Part shown: piece by piece, positions 9,858 to 19,660 of the stretch
Position numbering within the stretch: position 1 is the stretch's first letter
Layout: every line of letters begins with the position of its first letter
From: Pseudomonas argentinensis
GTDB lineage: Bacteria; Pseudomonadota; Gammaproteobacteria; Pseudomonadales; Pseudomonadaceae
Direction of reading: 5' to 3'
Assembly: GCF_001839655.2 (NCBI RefSeq)
Contig: NZ_CP056087.1
Coordinates: forward strand, 1,860,001 to 1,924,000
DNA: 64,000 bases
Program-made: the position numbers and the translations under genes
Notes under the pieces: model-generated
Told to the model about the DNA's origin: nothing
What the model saw: the letters and a program-made list of their open reading frames with translations, nothing else
Database searches by the model: none

Positions 9858-10661
9858 TCAGGCGCCGTTGCGCACGCGGCTGGCCTTGCGCCATAGCCAG
9901 CGGATCAGCAGGGCGAGCGGGAACAGGATAATGACGAACGGGATGCCATAGCCGAGCAGCCTGATAGCTTCGGTGGCGCCCTCGGTGGCATTGTCGAGCA
10001 TGCCGCTGGCAGCGGCGCCGATGCGCGCCAGACGCCCGACGGGTTCGCCTTCGGTGCTGAAGCTCAGGGTCAACAGATTGGTGGTCAGGCGCCTTTGCTG
10101 CTGCGCCGACTGCTGGGCGTTGCCGGCCAGTTGCACTTCCACGTCGGCCAACTCGCGGGCCAGGGCGAGCATGTCGCTGACGCTCAGGTCACTGCGGGCC
10201 TGGTATTGCAGCAGGGTCTTGCGTTGCCGCTCCAGTCGCTGGCGTTGCTGTTCGGTATCGCTGACCGCCTGGGCGAGGTCTTCGGCGCGGGTGTGACGGC
10301 TCTGCAGCTCGCCGCCTTCAGCGGCAAAGCCGACCAGGGGCTCGACGCCCGCCGGTGCGATTCGCACGGTGATGCTGGCCGCCTGGTAGGCGCCCTGGCT
10401 CTGCTCGATGGCCAGCAGGTCGCACTGGCCGAAACGCTGGCTGTTGCACGCTTCACGCACGGCGGCCAGACGCGGTTCGACCTGCTCGGCCGGCAGGCGA
10501 ATGCCGACGCTGTGTTCGTAGGCGAGAAAGGCGCCTTGCTGGGCGGTTTCACCGAGCAGCGCGGCGCCCGCTGGCGGTCGAGCGTCACCGGAAGGCGAGC
10601 AGCCGACCAGGCTCAGCAGCGCCAGGGCAGTGGCGAAAAACCAGGGTTTGTGGGTCTGCAT
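9858..10661 (-). CDS. DUF4349 lipoprotein
   Basis: A 267-residue envelope protein. The N-terminal lipobox LSLVGC (Cys21) marks it as a lipoprotein. The DUF4349 region (about 85-225) includes a coiled coil (TEQQRQRLERQRKTLLQYQ), and a C-terminal membrane helix (about 235-258, YGIPFVIILFPLALLIRWLW) ends in basic residues. The lipid anchor together with the C-terminal helix suggests inner-membrane retention. The function is unknown. The ATG at 10661 was chosen because it starts the signal peptide. It lies 16 bp downstream of metG on the same strand and may be cotranscribed. Confidence 0.85.
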   Translation of the reverse strand: MQTHKPWFFATALALLSLVGCSPSGDARPPAGAALLGETAQQGAFLAYEHSVGIRLPAEQVEPRLAAVREACNSQRFGQCDLLAIEQSQGAYQAASITVRIAPAGVEPLVGFAAEGGELQSRHTRAEDLAQAVSDTEQQRQRLERQRKTLLQYQARSDLSVSDMLALARELADVEVQLAGNAQQSAQQQRRLTTNLLTLSFSTEGEPVGRLARIGAAASGMLDNATEGATEAIRLLGYGIPFVIILFPLALLIRWLWRKASRVRNGA

Positions 10662-10677
10662 CCTTGCTCCGGATCGG

Positions 10678-12711
10678 TTACTTGACGCGCTGGCCCGGCT
10701 TGGCGCCGCTGTCCGGGCTGAGCAGGTAGATTTCCTCGCCACCGGGGCCGGCGGCCAGAACCATGCCTTCGGACACGCCGAACTTCATCTTGCGCGCCGC
10801 CAGGTTGGCCACGTACAGGGTCAGGCGGCCTTCGAGCTTGCTCGGGTCCGGGTAGGCGCTCTTGATACCGGAAAACACGTTGCGCTTCTCGTCACCGATA
10901 TCCAGGGTCAGGCGCAGCAGCTTGTCGGCACCCTCGACGAATTCGCATTTCTCGATCAGCGCGATGCGCAGGTCGACGGCTGCGAAGGCATCGAAGGCGA
11001 TTTCCGCGGCCAGCGGATCCTTCTTCAGTTCGCCATTGCCGGTGGGCGCTTCGGCGGCCGCCAGGTCTTCCTTGGAGGCTTCGACCATGGCTTCCACCTT
11101 GGCCGGCTCGATGCGCGCCAGCAGCGGGCTGAACGGATTGAGCGGGTGATCGGCCAGCGGCGTGGCCAGGTCGGCCCAGCTCAGCGGTGGTACGTTGAGG
11201 AAGGCCTCGGCGTCGCGCGCCAGGTTCGGCAGCACCGGCTTGAGGAAGATCACCAGCTGGCGGAACAGATTGACGCCCAGGGCACAGATCGCCTGCACCT
11301 CGTCGGCCTTGCCGTCCTGCTTGGCCAGCGACCAGGGCGCCTTGTCGGCGATCCAGGCGTTGGCGCGGTCGGCCAGGGCCATGATTTCACGCATGGCGCG
11401 GGCGAAGTCGCGGCTTTCGTAAGCGTCGGCGATGCCTGGCGCGGCGCTCTGGAAGGCATTCCACAGCTCCGGCTCCGGATTGGCGGCAACCAGCACGCCG
11501 GCGTTGCCCTTGTGGATGAAGCCGGCGCAGCGGCTGGCGATATTGACCACCTTGCCGACCAGGTCGGAGTTGACCTTCTGGATGAAGTCCTCGAGGTTCA
11601 GGTCCAGGTCATCGACGCCGCGGCCCAGCTTGGCCGCGTAGTAGTAACGCAGGTATTCCGGGTTCAAGTGGTCCAGGTAGGTGCGCGCCTTGATGAAGGT
11701 GCCGCGCGACTTGGACATCTTCTGGCCGTTGACCGTCAGGTAGCCGTGCACGTTGATGGCGGTCGGCTTGCGGTAGCCGGCACCCTCGAGCATGGCCGGC
11801 CAGAACAGGGCGTGGAAGTTGACGATGTCCTTGCCGATGAAGTGGTACACCTCGGCGCTGGAGTCCTTGCTCCAGAAGGCGTCGAAATCCAGCTCCGGGC
11901 GGCGCGCGCACAGGTTCTTGAAGCTGGCCATGTAGCCGATCGGCGCATCCAGCCAGACGTAGAAGTACTTGCCTGGCTCGTCGGGAATCTCGAAACCGAA
12001 GTAGGGCGCATCACGGCTGATGTCCCACTCGTGCAGACCACCATCCAGCCATTCGGCCAGCTTGTTGGCCACCGATTCCTGCAGGGTGCCGCTGCGCGTC
12101 CACTGCTGGAGCATGTCCTGGAACTGCGGCAGCTTGAAGAAGAAGTGCTTGGAATCCTTGAGCACCGGCACCGCGCCGGAAATCGCCGAGCGTGGGTCCT
12201 TCAGTTCGGTGGGCTCGTAGGTGGCGCCGCATTTCTCGCAGTTGTCGCCGTACTGGTCCGGCGTCGCGCATTTCGGGCAGGTGCCCTTGATGAAACGGTC
12301 GGCCAGGAACATGCCCTTTTCCGGGTCGAAATACTGGGTCACCGAACGGGTGGCGATATGACCGTTGTCGCGCAGCGCCTTGTAGATCGACTCCGACAGC
12401 TCGCGGTTTTCCGGCGAGTGGGTGGAGTGGAAGTTGTCGAAGTCCACCAGGAAGTCGGCGAAGTCGCTGCTGTGCTCGGCCTTGACGCCGTCGATCAGCT
12501 GCTCGGGGGTGATGCCTTCCTTCTCCGCACGCAGCATGATCGCCGAGCCGTGGGCATCGTCGGCGCACACGTAGATGGCCTGGTTGCCGCGCAGCTTCTG
12601 GAAACGCACCCACATGTCGGTCTGGATGTACTCGAGCATATGGCCGAGGTGGATCGAACCGTTGGCATAGGGAAGGGCGCTGGTAACGAGAATCTGGCGG
12701 GCTTGGGACAT
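10678..12711 (-). CDS. metG: Methionyl-tRNA synthetase
   Basis: Charges tRNA-Met. The 677 residues hold the HIGH signature HLGH (residues 21-24), a zinc knuckle with Cys145/148/158/161, KMSKS at 331-335, an anticodon-binding helical domain, and the C-terminal tRNA-binding (EMAP/Trbp111-like) domain (about 575-677) of the dimeric MetG class. The ATG at 12711 starts the canonical [18 protein letters not shown]; the frame upstream to 12783 is unsupported. It is divergent from the OmpA lipoprotein gene and close to apbC, as in other pseudomonads. Confidence 0.97.
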   Translation of the reverse strand: MSQARQILVTSALPYANGSIHLGHMLEYIQTDMWVRFQKLRGNQAIYVCADDAHGSAIMLRAEKEGITPEQLIDGVKAEHSSDFADFLVDFDNFHSTHSPENRELSESIYKALRDNGHIATRSVTQYFDPEKGMFLADRFIKGTCPKCATPDQYGDNCEKCGATYEPTELKDPRSAISGAVPVLKDSKHFFFKLPQFQDMLQQWTRSGTLQESVANKLAEWLDGGLHEWDISRDAPYFGFEIPDEPGKYFYVWLDAPIGYMASFKNLCARRPELDFDAFWSKDSSAEVYHFIGKDIVNFHALFWPAMLEGAGYRKPTAINVHGYLTVNGQKMSKSRGTFIKARTYLDHLNPEYLRYYYAAKLGRGVDDLDLNLEDFIQKVNSDLVGKVVNIASRCAGFIHKGNAGVLVAANPEPELWNAFQSAAPGIADAYESRDFARAMREIMALADRANAWIADKAPWSLAKQDGKADEVQAICALGVNLFRQLVIFLKPVLPNLARDAEAFLNVPPLSWADLATPLADHPLNPFSPLLARIEPAKVEAMVEASKEDLAAAEAPTGNGELKKDPLAAEIAFDAFAAVDLRIALIEKCEFVEGADKLLRLTLDIGDEKRNVFSGIKSAYPDPSKLEGRLTLYVANLAARKMKFGVSEGMVLAAGPGGEEIYLLSPDSGAKPGQRVK

Positions 12712-12863
12712 TGTCAGGCAGTCATCGGTTGGCGGGTGGTCGGTCACTATAAAGTAAGCGGGCGCGTTCCGGCCAGCGGGCAAATTTGGCGGCTATCGGC
12801 TTGAATTTCGCGGCACCAGCGGGTTCCAACCATTACCTTCCGCTCCCAGCAAGGAGATGAACC

Positions 12864-13553
12864 ATGCCTGCAGTTTTACGTCCGCTCGCCTGCGCCACCG
12901 CGCTGGCGCTCCTGGTAGGTTGTGCCTCGAACAACCCGTACGACAATGTCGGTGGTGGTGGCGCCGGCGGCGGCCATCGCACCGCGACCTACGGCGGCCT
13001 GGCGGCGCTGGCCGGTGCCGCGGCCGGTGCGGCGATCAACCATGACGACCGTGGCAAGGGCGCGGCCATCGGTGCGGTGCTGGCCGGCGCCGCGGGGGCC
13101 GGCTACGGCTATTACGCCGATCGTCAGGAGGCCGAGCTGCGCCGCAGCATGGAAGGCACCGGCGTGGAAGTGCAGCGCCAGGGCGATGACATCAAGCTGA
13201 TCATGCCGGGCAACATCACCTTCGCCACCGACTCGGCCGAGATTGCGCCAAGTTTCTATGCGCCGCTGAACAACCTGGCCACCTCGTTCAAGCAGTTCCA
13301 GAACAACAGCATCGAAATCGTCGGCTACACCGACAGCACCGGTTCGCGTCAGCACAACATGGCACTGTCGCAGCGCCGTGCGCAGAGCGTGACCAGTTAT
13401 CTCACTGCCCAGGGCATCGACGGCTCGCGCCTGTCCAGCCGCGGTGCCGGCCCGGACCAGCCGATCGCCGACAACGCCACCGCCGAGGGCCGTGCGCAGA
13501 ACCGCCGCGTCGAAGTCAACCTCAAGCCGCTGCCGGGCCAACCCGTGCAGTGA
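12864..13553 (+). CDS. OmpA-family lipoprotein with glycine zipper (YiaD-like)
   Basis: A 229-residue outer-membrane lipoprotein. It has the lipobox LLVGC (residues about 16-20), a glycine-rich region with a two-helix glycine zipper (about 35-85, GGLAALAGAAAGAAINHDDRG and onward), then an OmpA-like peptidoglycan-binding domain (about 105-222). The latter carries NNSIEIVGYTDSTGSRQHNM and the conserved Asp and Arg that grip diaminopimelate. Its role is probably envelope anchoring. AAGGAG precedes the ATG. apbC follows 94 bp downstream. Confidence 0.92.
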   Translation: MPAVLRPLACATALALLVGCASNNPYDNVGGGGAGGGHRTATYGGLAALAGAAAGAAINHDDRGKGAAIGAVLAGAAGAGYGYYADRQEAELRRSMEGTGVEVQRQGDDIKLIMPGNITFATDSAEIAPSFYAPLNNLATSFKQFQNNSIEIVGYTDSTGSRQHNMALSQRRAQSVTSYLTAQGIDGSRLSSRGAGPDQPIADNATAEGRAQNRRVEVNLKPLPGQPVQ

Positions 13554-13647
13554 GTCCCGCAGGCTGGCGGCCTGCCGGTCGCCAGCCTGCATCGGTCGTG
13601 CGGCTCGGGTAGGATAGGCGTCTTTTCTGCCATCTCCGGAGCCAAGC

Positions 13648-14742
13648 ATGAGCGCTGACATCCGCGCTGCGGTCGAAGCCGTATTGCGCCAGTACACCGA
13701 CCCCCATCTCGACCAGGATCCGCTCAGCGCCGGCTGCGTGCGTGCCATCGACGTGCAGGACGGGCAGGTCGGCGTGCAACTGGAACTGGGCTACGCCGCA
13801 GGGCAATTCAAGCAGGGCTGGGCGCAGATGCTGCAGTTGGCCATCGAGAACCTCGAAGGCGTGCGCAGTGCCACTGTCGAAGTGAGCTGCGTGATCGCCG
13901 CCCACAAGGCGCAGGCCCAGGTGCCGGCACTGGCCAACGTCAAGAACGTGATCGCCGTGGCCTCCGGCAAGGGTGGCGTAGGCAAGTCCACCACCGCTGC
14001 CAACCTGGCTCTGGCACTGGCCCGTGAGGGCGCGCGGGTGGGCATTCTCGATGCCGATATCTACGGCCCCAGCCAGGGCATCATGTTCGGTATCGCCGAA
14101 GGCACGCGGCCCCAGGTGCGCGAGCAGAAGTGGTTCGTGCCCCTGGAGGCCCATGGCGTACAGGTGATGTCGATGGCTTTCCTGACCGACGACAACACGC
14201 CGGTGGTCTGGCGCGGCCCGATGGTCTCCGGGGCGCTGATCCAGTTGGTCACCCAGACGGCGTGGAACGACCTCGACTACCTGATCATCGACATGCCGCC
14301 GGGCACCGGTGATATCCACCTGACCCTGGCCCAGAAGGTGCCGGTGGCCGGTGCGGTGATCGTCACCACACCCCAGGATCTGGCGCTGCTCGATGCCAGG
14401 AAGGGCGTGGAGATGTTCCGCAAGGTGAACATCCCGGTGCTTGGCGTGGTGGAGAACATGGCCGTGCACATCTGCTCCAGCTGCGGCCATGCCGAGCACC
14501 TGTTCGGCGAGGGCGGCGGCGAGAAGCTGGCGGCGCAATTCGGTGTCGATTTGCTGGCCTCGATGCCGTTGTCGATGGCCATCCGCCTGCAGGCCGATGG
14601 TGGCAAACCCACCGCCATTGCCGACCCGGAAAGCCAGATCGCCATGCTCTACCAGCAGATCGCCCGCCTGGTCGGTGCGCGCATCGCCACCAGCGCCGGC
14701 AGCGCCCAGGGCATGCCGAACATCGTCATCGCCGACGACTGA
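13648..14742 (+). CDS. apbC: Iron-sulfur cluster carrier protein ApbC (Mrp)
   Basis: A P-loop ATPase that binds and delivers Fe-S clusters. The 364 residues comprise an N-terminal MIP18/DUF59-like domain (about 5-85), a deviant Walker A GKGGVGKS (107-114), the nucleotide-binding DADIYGPS, and the cluster-binding C-x2-C at Cys276/Cys279 (HICSSCGH). It ends at a strong terminator shared with the convergent cold-shock gene. Confidence 0.96.
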   Translation: MSADIRAAVEAVLRQYTDPHLDQDPLSAGCVRAIDVQDGQVGVQLELGYAAGQFKQGWAQMLQLAIENLEGVRSATVEVSCVIAAHKAQAQVPALANVKNVIAVASGKGGVGKSTTAANLALALAREGARVGILDADIYGPSQGIMFGIAEGTRPQVREQKWFVPLEAHGVQVMSMAFLTDDNTPVVWRGPMVSGALIQLVTQTAWNDLDYLIIDMPPGTGDIHLTLAQKVPVAGAVIVTTPQDLALLDARKGVEMFRKVNIPVLGVVENMAVHICSSCGHAEHLFGEGGGEKLAAQFGVDLLASMPLSMAIRLQADGGKPTAIADPESQIAMLYQQIARLVGARIATSAGSAQGMPNIVIADD

Positions 14743-14792
14743 TCGCCAGCGCGGGTGCGCCACGGCGCGCCTGCTGCACGAAGCGCAGATAT

Positions 14793-14822
14793 AAAAAAAC
14801 CCCGCCTAGGCGGGGTTCTTTT
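14793..14822. terminator. Bidirectional intrinsic terminator
   Basis: AACCCCGCC (about 14798-14806) pairs with GGCGGGGTT, with an A-run before and TTCTTTT after. It serves apbC (+) and the cold-shock gene (-). Confidence 0.93.
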
Positions 14823-14836
14823 GCGGAAAGAGCAGG

Positions 14837-15046
14837 TTAGATAACCTGAACTTCCTCAGCTTGCATGCCTTTCTGACCACGGGTGGCCACGAAGGAAACC
14901 TGCTGGCCTTCTTTCAGGCTCTTGAAGCCATCGCTCTGGATAGCTTTGAAGTGTACGAACAGGTCGTCACCGGATTGCGGGGTGATGAAGCCGTAGCCTT
15001 TTTCATCGTTGAACCACTTAACGGTGCCAGTCTGACGATTGGACAT
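14837..15046 (-). CDS. Cold-shock protein (CspA family)
   Basis: A 69-residue single cold-shock domain that binds single-stranded RNA and DNA. RNP1 (KGYGFITP) and RNP2 (DLFVHF) are intact. AGGAG precedes the ATG at the usual distance. The transcript probably carries a leader of more than 100 nt, typical of cold-regulated csp mRNAs. Confidence 0.96.
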   Translation of the reverse strand: MSNRQTGTVKWFNDEKGYGFITPQSGDDLFVHFKAIQSDGFKSLKEGQQVSFVATRGQKGMQAEEVQVI

Positions 15047-15180
15047 GTGATGTCTCCTAAGAACTAAATAATTAACAGCCCTGGATAGAACCAGGCCGGG
15101 ACTGAGTGCAACGAGTACTAGGAGTCGGACGATGTTTGGATCGAAATCTAGGCATCATGTAGCGATTCGCGGTGACACAT
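15047..15180 (-). promoter_or_regulatory. Upstream leader region of the cold-shock gene
   Basis: No gene is seen here. On the minus strand the stretch is AT-rich near the start codon (TTAATTATTTAG before the ribosome site) and has a possible sigma70 minus-35 TTGCAC followed about 18 bp later by TATCCA. A long structured leader is known to govern cspA-type genes; that it does so here is inferred. Confidence 0.4.
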
Positions 15181-15372
15181 GCAGCACAGTGGGATCACCA
15201 TACCCGCTTTTTTCGCGAAGTGCGAATGGTCTGTCAGTCTTTCTGCGATTTACTTGCATCGGCGCCGGCGCAAGGGCAGCGCAGCGGCCTGTCGAGAGGC
15301 TTTGAACCCAGCCTTGCAGCCCGGTAAGATGCCTGCACTTTTTACCGCACAGACCTTCAGGACGGCCCCGCC

Positions 15373-15939
15373 ATGAGCATCAAATCGGACAAGTGGATTC
15401 GCCGCATGGCCCAGGAACACGGCATGATCGAGCCCTACGTCGAGCGCCAGGTGCGCGGCGCGGACGACAGCCGGGTGATCTCCTACGGGGTGTCCAGCTA
15501 CGGCTACGACGTGCGTTGCGCCGATGAATTCAAGGTGTTCACCAACATCCACTCGGCGGTGGTGGACCCCAAGAACTTCGACGCCAAGAGCTTCGTCGAC
15601 ATCAAGAGCGACGTGTGCATCATCCCGCCGAACTCCTTCGCCCTGGCGCGCACCGTGGAGTTCTTCCGCATTCCCCGTGACGTGCTGACCATCTGCCTGG
15701 GCAAGAGCACCTACGCGCGCTGCGGCATCATCGTCAACGTCACGCCGCTGGAGCCGGAGTGGGAAGGCCACGTGACCCTGGAGTTCTCCAATACCACCAA
15801 CCTGCCGGCGAAGATCTATGCCAACGAAGGCGTGGCGCAGATGTTGTTCCTGCAGTCCGACGAGGCCTGTGAAGTGTCCTACAAGGATCGCGGCGGCAAG
15901 TACCAGGGCCAGACGGGTGTCACCCTGCCAAAGGCCTGA
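15373..15939 (+). CDS. dcd: dCTP deaminase
   Basis: Deaminates dCTP to dUTP for thymidylate synthesis. The 188 residues match the homotrimeric Dcd family, with [18 protein letters not shown] near the N-terminus, the catalytic region [21 protein letters not shown] and the C-terminal [15 protein letters not shown] lid. The ATG is at 15373. A separate transcription unit is likely, as about 190 bp of upstream DNA is free of genes and a terminator follows. Confidence 0.97.
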   Translation: MSIKSDKWIRRMAQEHGMIEPYVERQVRGADDSRVISYGVSSYGYDVRCADEFKVFTNIHSAVVDPKNFDAKSFVDIKSDVCIIPPNSFALARTVEFFRIPRDVLTICLGKSTYARCGIIVNVTPLEPEWEGHVTLEFSNTTNLPAKIYANEGVAQMLFLQSDEACEVSYKDRGGKYQGQTGVTLPKA

Positions 15940-15957
15940 TGGCCCTGCAGCAAAACA

Positions 15958-15980
15958 AACCGGGCATGGCCCGGTTTTTT
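15958..15980 (+). terminator. Intrinsic terminator after dcd
   Basis: AACCGGGC pairs with GCCCGGTT around a short ATG loop, followed by a T-run. The remaining 240 bp to the next gene contain no recognised element. Confidence 0.92.
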
Positions 15981-16218
15981 ATGCCCGGCTGCGCCCTGGC
16001 GCTTGTGCCGATACTGGGCGAAGCAGCGAATCGCAGGCAAAAAAATGGGCGCCTCATGCGCCCGGAGAAATCAATCGATGCACCATTTGTGAGTGACTCG
16101 GGCAAGTGAAGTTCCCCGAGATTTATAGGGCGAACTGTTCGATGGCGGCAGGTCTACATGAGTATCAGGGCACGCCGGCTTGGCGTGTCGTCACGTTGCT
16201 GCCTACGGGAGACTCGCC

Positions 16219-16446
16219 ATGAGCCGATGGATCATCACCTATAGCCGAGATGAGGCTGCCGAAGTCCTCAAGGTGAAATCGAAAGACAAGCCAAGCCTGG
16301 AACAGGCGGTGACCTGGGTGCTCGAATGGGCGCAGGCGAATCTCGAACCCCTCGAGCCCAAGGAGCAGCCCCACGAGGAGCAGACGCCAGCGGTGCGCCT
16401 CGAAGAGCGCTACGGCATCACCATAACCGGCATCGCCAAGGACTGA
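16219..16446 (+). CDS. Small conserved-looking hypothetical protein
   Basis: 75 residues starting MSRWIITYSRDEAAEVLKV. The protein is soluble and charged, with no signal peptide or membrane helix, and I do not recognise the family. The ATG at 16219 lies eight bases after a GGGAGA-type ribosome site. It ends 12 bp before the convergent nitrate-transporter ATPase gene. Codon use and the ribosome site favour a real gene; the function is unknown. Confidence 0.6.
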   Translation: MSRWIITYSRDEAAEVLKVKSKDKPSLEQAVTWVLEWAQANLEPLEPKEQPHEEQTPAVRLEERYGITITGIAKD

Positions 16447-16458
16447 ACGCCTGTCGCC

Positions 16459-17310
16459 TCAGGCTCGGGCACGCTGCTGGTTGGCTGGCTCCGACGCTGC
16501 GCCGGTACGCCGCTGCAAGGGTTCGACCTTGCGCTGCTTTTCATGCAGGAAGCTCAGTACCGCGTGGCGATAGGCGTTGTAGCGTGGATCGTCCGCCAGG
16601 GCGATGCGGTCGCGTGGGCGCGGCAGGTCGATGCTGAGGATCTCGCCGATGGTCGCCGATGGGCCGTTGGTCATCATCACGATGCGGTCGGAGAGCAATA
16701 CGGCTTCGTCGACGTCGTGGGTGATCATCATCACCGTGTTGTGCAGCTCGCTCTGAATGCGCATGACCTCATCCTGCAGGTGGGCACGGGTCAGGGCATC
16801 GAGTGCGCCGAACGGTTCGTCGAGCAGCAGCACCTTGGGCTCCATGGCCAGGGCGCGGGCGATGCCGACGCGCTGCTTCATGCCCCCGGAAATCTCGTTG
16901 GGGCGCTTGTGCAGGGCATGGCTCATGCTCACCAGGTCCAGGTGATGCAGCGTCCAGTCGCGGCGCTCGGCCTTGCTCTTCTTGTGTTTGAATACCTTGT
17001 CCACCGCCAGGGCGACGTTTTCCTGCACGGTCAGCCAGGGCAGCAGCGAGTGGTTCTGGAACACTAGGCTGCGATCCGGCCCGGGGCCACGTACCTCGCG
17101 TCCGTCGAGAATCACCGCACCGCTGGTCGAGTCGGTGAGGCCGGCGACGATGTTGAGCACCGTCGACTTGCCGCAGCCGGAATGGCCGATGATGGAAATG
17201 TACTCGCCGCGCTCGACGTTAAGGTTGATCTGGTTCAGGACGTGGGAACTGACGCCGTCACGCTCGAAGTACTTTTCCACATGCTCGATGCTCAGGTAGT
17301 GCTTGCTCAT
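16459..17310 (-). CDS. nrtD: Nitrate ABC transporter, ATP-binding protein (NrtD/NasD type)
   Basis: The cytoplasmic ATPase that powers nitrate/nitrite import with NrtA and NrtB. The 283 residues show Walker A GHSGCGKST, the signature EISGGMKQRVG, Walker B LLLDEPFGALD and the switch histidine in MITHDVDEA. It lacks the extra C-terminal solute-binding domain of cyanobacterial NrtC, so it is of the short NrtD/NasD class. The permease gene ends 10 bp upstream. Third gene of the nrtA-nrtB-nrtD operon. Confidence 0.9.
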   Translation of the reverse strand: MSKHYLSIEHVEKYFERDGVSSHVLNQINLNVERGEYISIIGHSGCGKSTVLNIVAGLTDSTSGAVILDGREVRGPGPDRSLVFQNHSLLPWLTVQENVALAVDKVFKHKKSKAERRDWTLHHLDLVSMSHALHKRPNEISGGMKQRVGIARALAMEPKVLLLDEPFGALDALTRAHLQDEVMRIQSELHNTVMMITHDVDEAVLLSDRIVMMTNGPSATIGEILSIDLPRPRDRIALADDPRYNAYRHAVLSFLHEKQRKVEPLQRRTGAASEPANQQRARA

Positions 17311-17320
17311 GGCTGTCTCC

Positions 17321-18166
17321 TCAGGCCGATGTGCCGCGGGTGATGCGATTGCCGACGAACAGCACCAGACGGTCGAGCACGAAGCCGACCACGCCGACGT
17401 AGATCAGGGCGAGAATGATGTCGCTGATGCGCGAGGCGTTCCACGCATCCCAGATGAAGAAGCCGATGCCCACGCCGCCGATCAGCATCTCGGCGGCGAT
17501 GATCGCCAGCCATGACAGGCCCACGCCGATACGCAGCCCGGAGAAGATGTACGGTGCGGCGGCCGGCAGCATGATCTTCTGAAAGTATTCCACACCATTG
17601 AGGCGCAATACCTTGGCGACGTTGCGGTAGTCCTCTGGAATATTGCGGATGCCCACCGAGGTGTTGATGATGATCGGCCAGATGGCGGTGATGAAGATTA
17701 CGAACAGTGCCGAGGGGTGGCTGTCCTTGAAGCCGGCCAGGGACAGCGGCAGCCAGGCCAGCGGCGGCACGGTACGCAGGATCTGGAACAGCGGGTCGAG
17801 GCCGCGCATCGCCCAGGTCGACTGGCCGACCAGCACGCCGAGGGCCACACCGACCACCACCGCCAGGGCATAGCCATAGGCCACGCGCTCGAGGCTGGCG
17901 AGCAGCTGCCAGGCCATGCCGACGTCGGTGCCGCCGTTGTCGTAGAACGGATTGACGATCAGCTCCCAGGTGTCTTCGATGACCTGGCTGGGCGGCGGCA
18001 GGGCGGCATTGGCGCCGCTGCACAGGAGTTGCCAGACGAGCATCAGCGCGGCGGTGATGACCAGTGGCGGCAGTACCGACTGCATCAGGGTGGTCGACAG
18101 GCGTTTCAGCCAGCTGGGGGCGATGACGCCAGCCGGCAGGGCAAGCGATTTGACGGGCGCATTCAT
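17321..18166 (-). CDS. nrtB: Nitrate ABC transporter permease (NrtB)
   Basis: An inner-membrane permease with the binding-protein-dependent transport fold. The 281 residues contain an N-terminal helix (about 30-50) and then five or more helices, with the EAA-like loop ILRLNGVEYFQKIMLPAAAPYI that contacts the ATPase. The pathway is nitrate import ahead of NasA. Spacing is 13 bp from nrtA and 10 bp to nrtD, so the three genes are one transcript. Confidence 0.92.
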   Translation of the reverse strand: MNAPVKSLALPAGVIAPSWLKRLSTTLMQSVLPPLVITAALMLVWQLLCSGANAALPPPSQVIEDTWELIVNPFYDNGGTDVGMAWQLLASLERVAYGYALAVVVGVALGVLVGQSTWAMRGLDPLFQILRTVPPLAWLPLSLAGFKDSHPSALFVIFITAIWPIIINTSVGIRNIPEDYRNVAKVLRLNGVEYFQKIMLPAAAPYIFSGLRIGVGLSWLAIIAAEMLIGGVGIGFFIWDAWNASRISDIILALIYVGVVGFVLDRLVLFVGNRITRGTSA

Positions 18167-18179
18167 GGCGTTTCTCCGG

Positions 18180-19511
18180 TTAGACCTTGAGAGTCAGGCT
18201 ATCGAGATAGGCTTGCGGGTTTTGCGGGTCGAAGGTCTTGCCGTCGAAGAAGGTTTCGACGCCGCGGGATTTACCCAGGGGAATCTGTTCGGCGGGCACG
18301 CCGAGCTCGGCGGCCGCCTGGCGCCAGATGTCCTCGCGGTTGACCTGGTCGATCAGCGCCTGGCTGTCGAAATCCTTCGGCAGGTAGCCCCATCGCTTGT
18401 TTTCGGTGAGGAACCACAGGTCGTGGCTCTGGAAGGGATAGGAGGCGAACTCGCTCCAGAAGCGCATCAGGTGCGGGCTGTTTTCCACCACGCGGCCGTT
18501 GCCGTAATCGATGTTGCCCTGCAGACGGGCCAGCAGATCCTTGGCCGGGGCGCCGATCCAGCGACGCTTGGCGCAGATCTTCGCGACCTCTTCCTTGTTC
18601 GCTGCCGCTTCGCAGAATATCTGCGCCTCCATCACCGCCTTGAGCAGGGCGCGGGTGGCGTTGGGGTTGGCGTTCGCGTAGTCGGCGCGCAGCGCCAGGG
18701 CCTTTTCCGGGTGGTTGGCCCACAGCTCGCCGGTGGTCACCGCGCTGTAGCCGATGTTCTGGTTGATCAGCTGGGCGTTCCAGGGCTCGCCGACGCAGAA
18801 GGCATCCATGCTGCCGACCTTCATGTTGGCGACCATCTGCGGCGGCGGGATGACCACTGTCGGCAGGTCCTTGTTGGGCTCGATGCCGCCGGCGGCCATC
18901 CAGTAGCGCAGCCACAGGTCATGGGTGCCGCCGGGGAAGGTCATCGCCGCGGCGATCTTCTGGCCCTTGGCCTGCTTGGCCGCGACCGCCTGCTTGAAGG
19001 CGCTGGCGTCGGTACCGAGCTTGAGGTCCGCATATTCCTTGCTGATGGAGATGCCCTGGCCGTTTAGGTTCAGGCGCGCCAGCAGGACCATCGGCAGCGG
19101 CGTGTTGTTGGTGGTGATCTTGCCGGCGGCCATCAGGTAGGGCATCGGTGTGAGGATATGGGCACCGTCGATGCCGCCACTGCCAGCGCCGAGCACCAGG
19201 TTGTCGCGGGTGGTGCCCCAGGAGGATTGCTTGAGCACTTCCACCTCGGTCATGCCGTGCCTGGCGAACAACCCCAGCTCTTCGGCGACGAACAGTGGCG
19301 CCGCATCGGTGAGGGCGATAAAGCCGAGTTTGGCCTTGGTGGTTTCCAGGCCATCGGTGCCGGCAGCCCAGACCGCGCTGCTCAGGCCTGCCGGCAGCAG
19401 GCTCATCAAGGCACCGCCGCCGAGCAGCCCCACGGACTGCTTGAGGAAGGTGCGGCGTGGCAGGCCGGTTTTTTCTTCGGCGTTCTGCTGTTCGCGTGAC
19501 GTGTCGTCCAT
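18180..19511 (-). CDS. nrtA: Nitrate-binding protein of ABC transporter (CmpA/NrtA family), Tat-exported
   Basis: A 443-residue periplasmic nitrate/nitrite receptor. The N-terminus carries a twin-arginine signal (PRRTFLKQSVGLLGGGALM, residues about 17-35) with an Ala-x-Ala-type cleavage region after it. The mature part has the NrtA/CmpA hallmarks KLGFIALTDAAPLFVAEE and FPGGTHDLWLRYWMAAGGI. The ATG at 19511 follows GGGGAG; the in-frame ATG at 19535 lies inside the leader terminator and was rejected. It heads the transporter operon behind a sigma54 promoter and an attenuator. Confidence 0.93.
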   Translation of the reverse strand: MDDTSREQQNAEEKTGLPRRTFLKQSVGLLGGGALMSLLPAGLSSAVWAAGTDGLETTKAKLGFIALTDAAPLFVAEELGLFARHGMTEVEVLKQSSWGTTRDNLVLGAGSGGIDGAHILTPMPYLMAAGKITTNNTPLPMVLLARLNLNGQGISISKEYADLKLGTDASAFKQAVAAKQAKGQKIAAAMTFPGGTHDLWLRYWMAAGGIEPNKDLPTVVIPPPQMVANMKVGSMDAFCVGEPWNAQLINQNIGYSAVTTGELWANHPEKALALRADYANANPNATRALLKAVMEAQIFCEAAANKEEVAKICAKRRWIGAPAKDLLARLQGNIDYGNGRVVENSPHLMRFWSEFASYPFQSHDLWFLTENKRWGYLPKDFDSQALIDQVNREDIWRQAAAELGVPAEQIPLGKSRGVETFFDGKTFDPQNPQAYLDSLTLKV

Positions 19512-19535
19512 CTCGTTCTCCCCAAAGGCACGCAT

Positions 19536-19591
19536 AAAAAAACGGCGTCACGCTCAGGCAGCGCTGGGCTGCATCGAGTGTGGACGCCGTT
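19536..19591 (-). terminator. Leader terminator (attenuator) of the nitrate transporter operon
   Basis: On the minus strand AACGGCGTC (19591-19583) pairs with GACGCCGTT (19549-19541). Further pairing occurs inside (CAC/GTG, CTC/GAG, GCAGC/GCTGC), and seven T residues follow (19542-19536). It lies between the sigma54 promoter and nrtA, 24 bp before the start codon. This is the arrangement of NasR-controlled leaders such as Klebsiella nasF, where an ANTAR protein prevents termination when nitrate is present. I could not identify the two hexaloop hairpins with certainty in this leader. Confidence 0.8.
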
Positions 19592-19644
19592 GTCCAGAGT
19601 TCGGATTGTGGAGGGGCAGGGCCTGCCTCCTTGCCAGGAGACGT

Positions 19645-19660
19645 AGCAGGTTGCATGCCA
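19645..19660 (-). promoter_or_regulatory. Sigma54 promoter of nrtA operon
   Basis: Minus-strand TGGCATGCAACCTGCT matches the sigma54 consensus TGGCACG-N4-TTGCW, with GG and GC exactly ten bases apart. The predicted start near 19634 places the attenuator within the leader. Confidence 0.75.

Noticed and set aside
10630..12804. Long plus-strand open frame across metG
   Set aside because: Antisense shadow of metG, without a ribosome site or recognisable domains.
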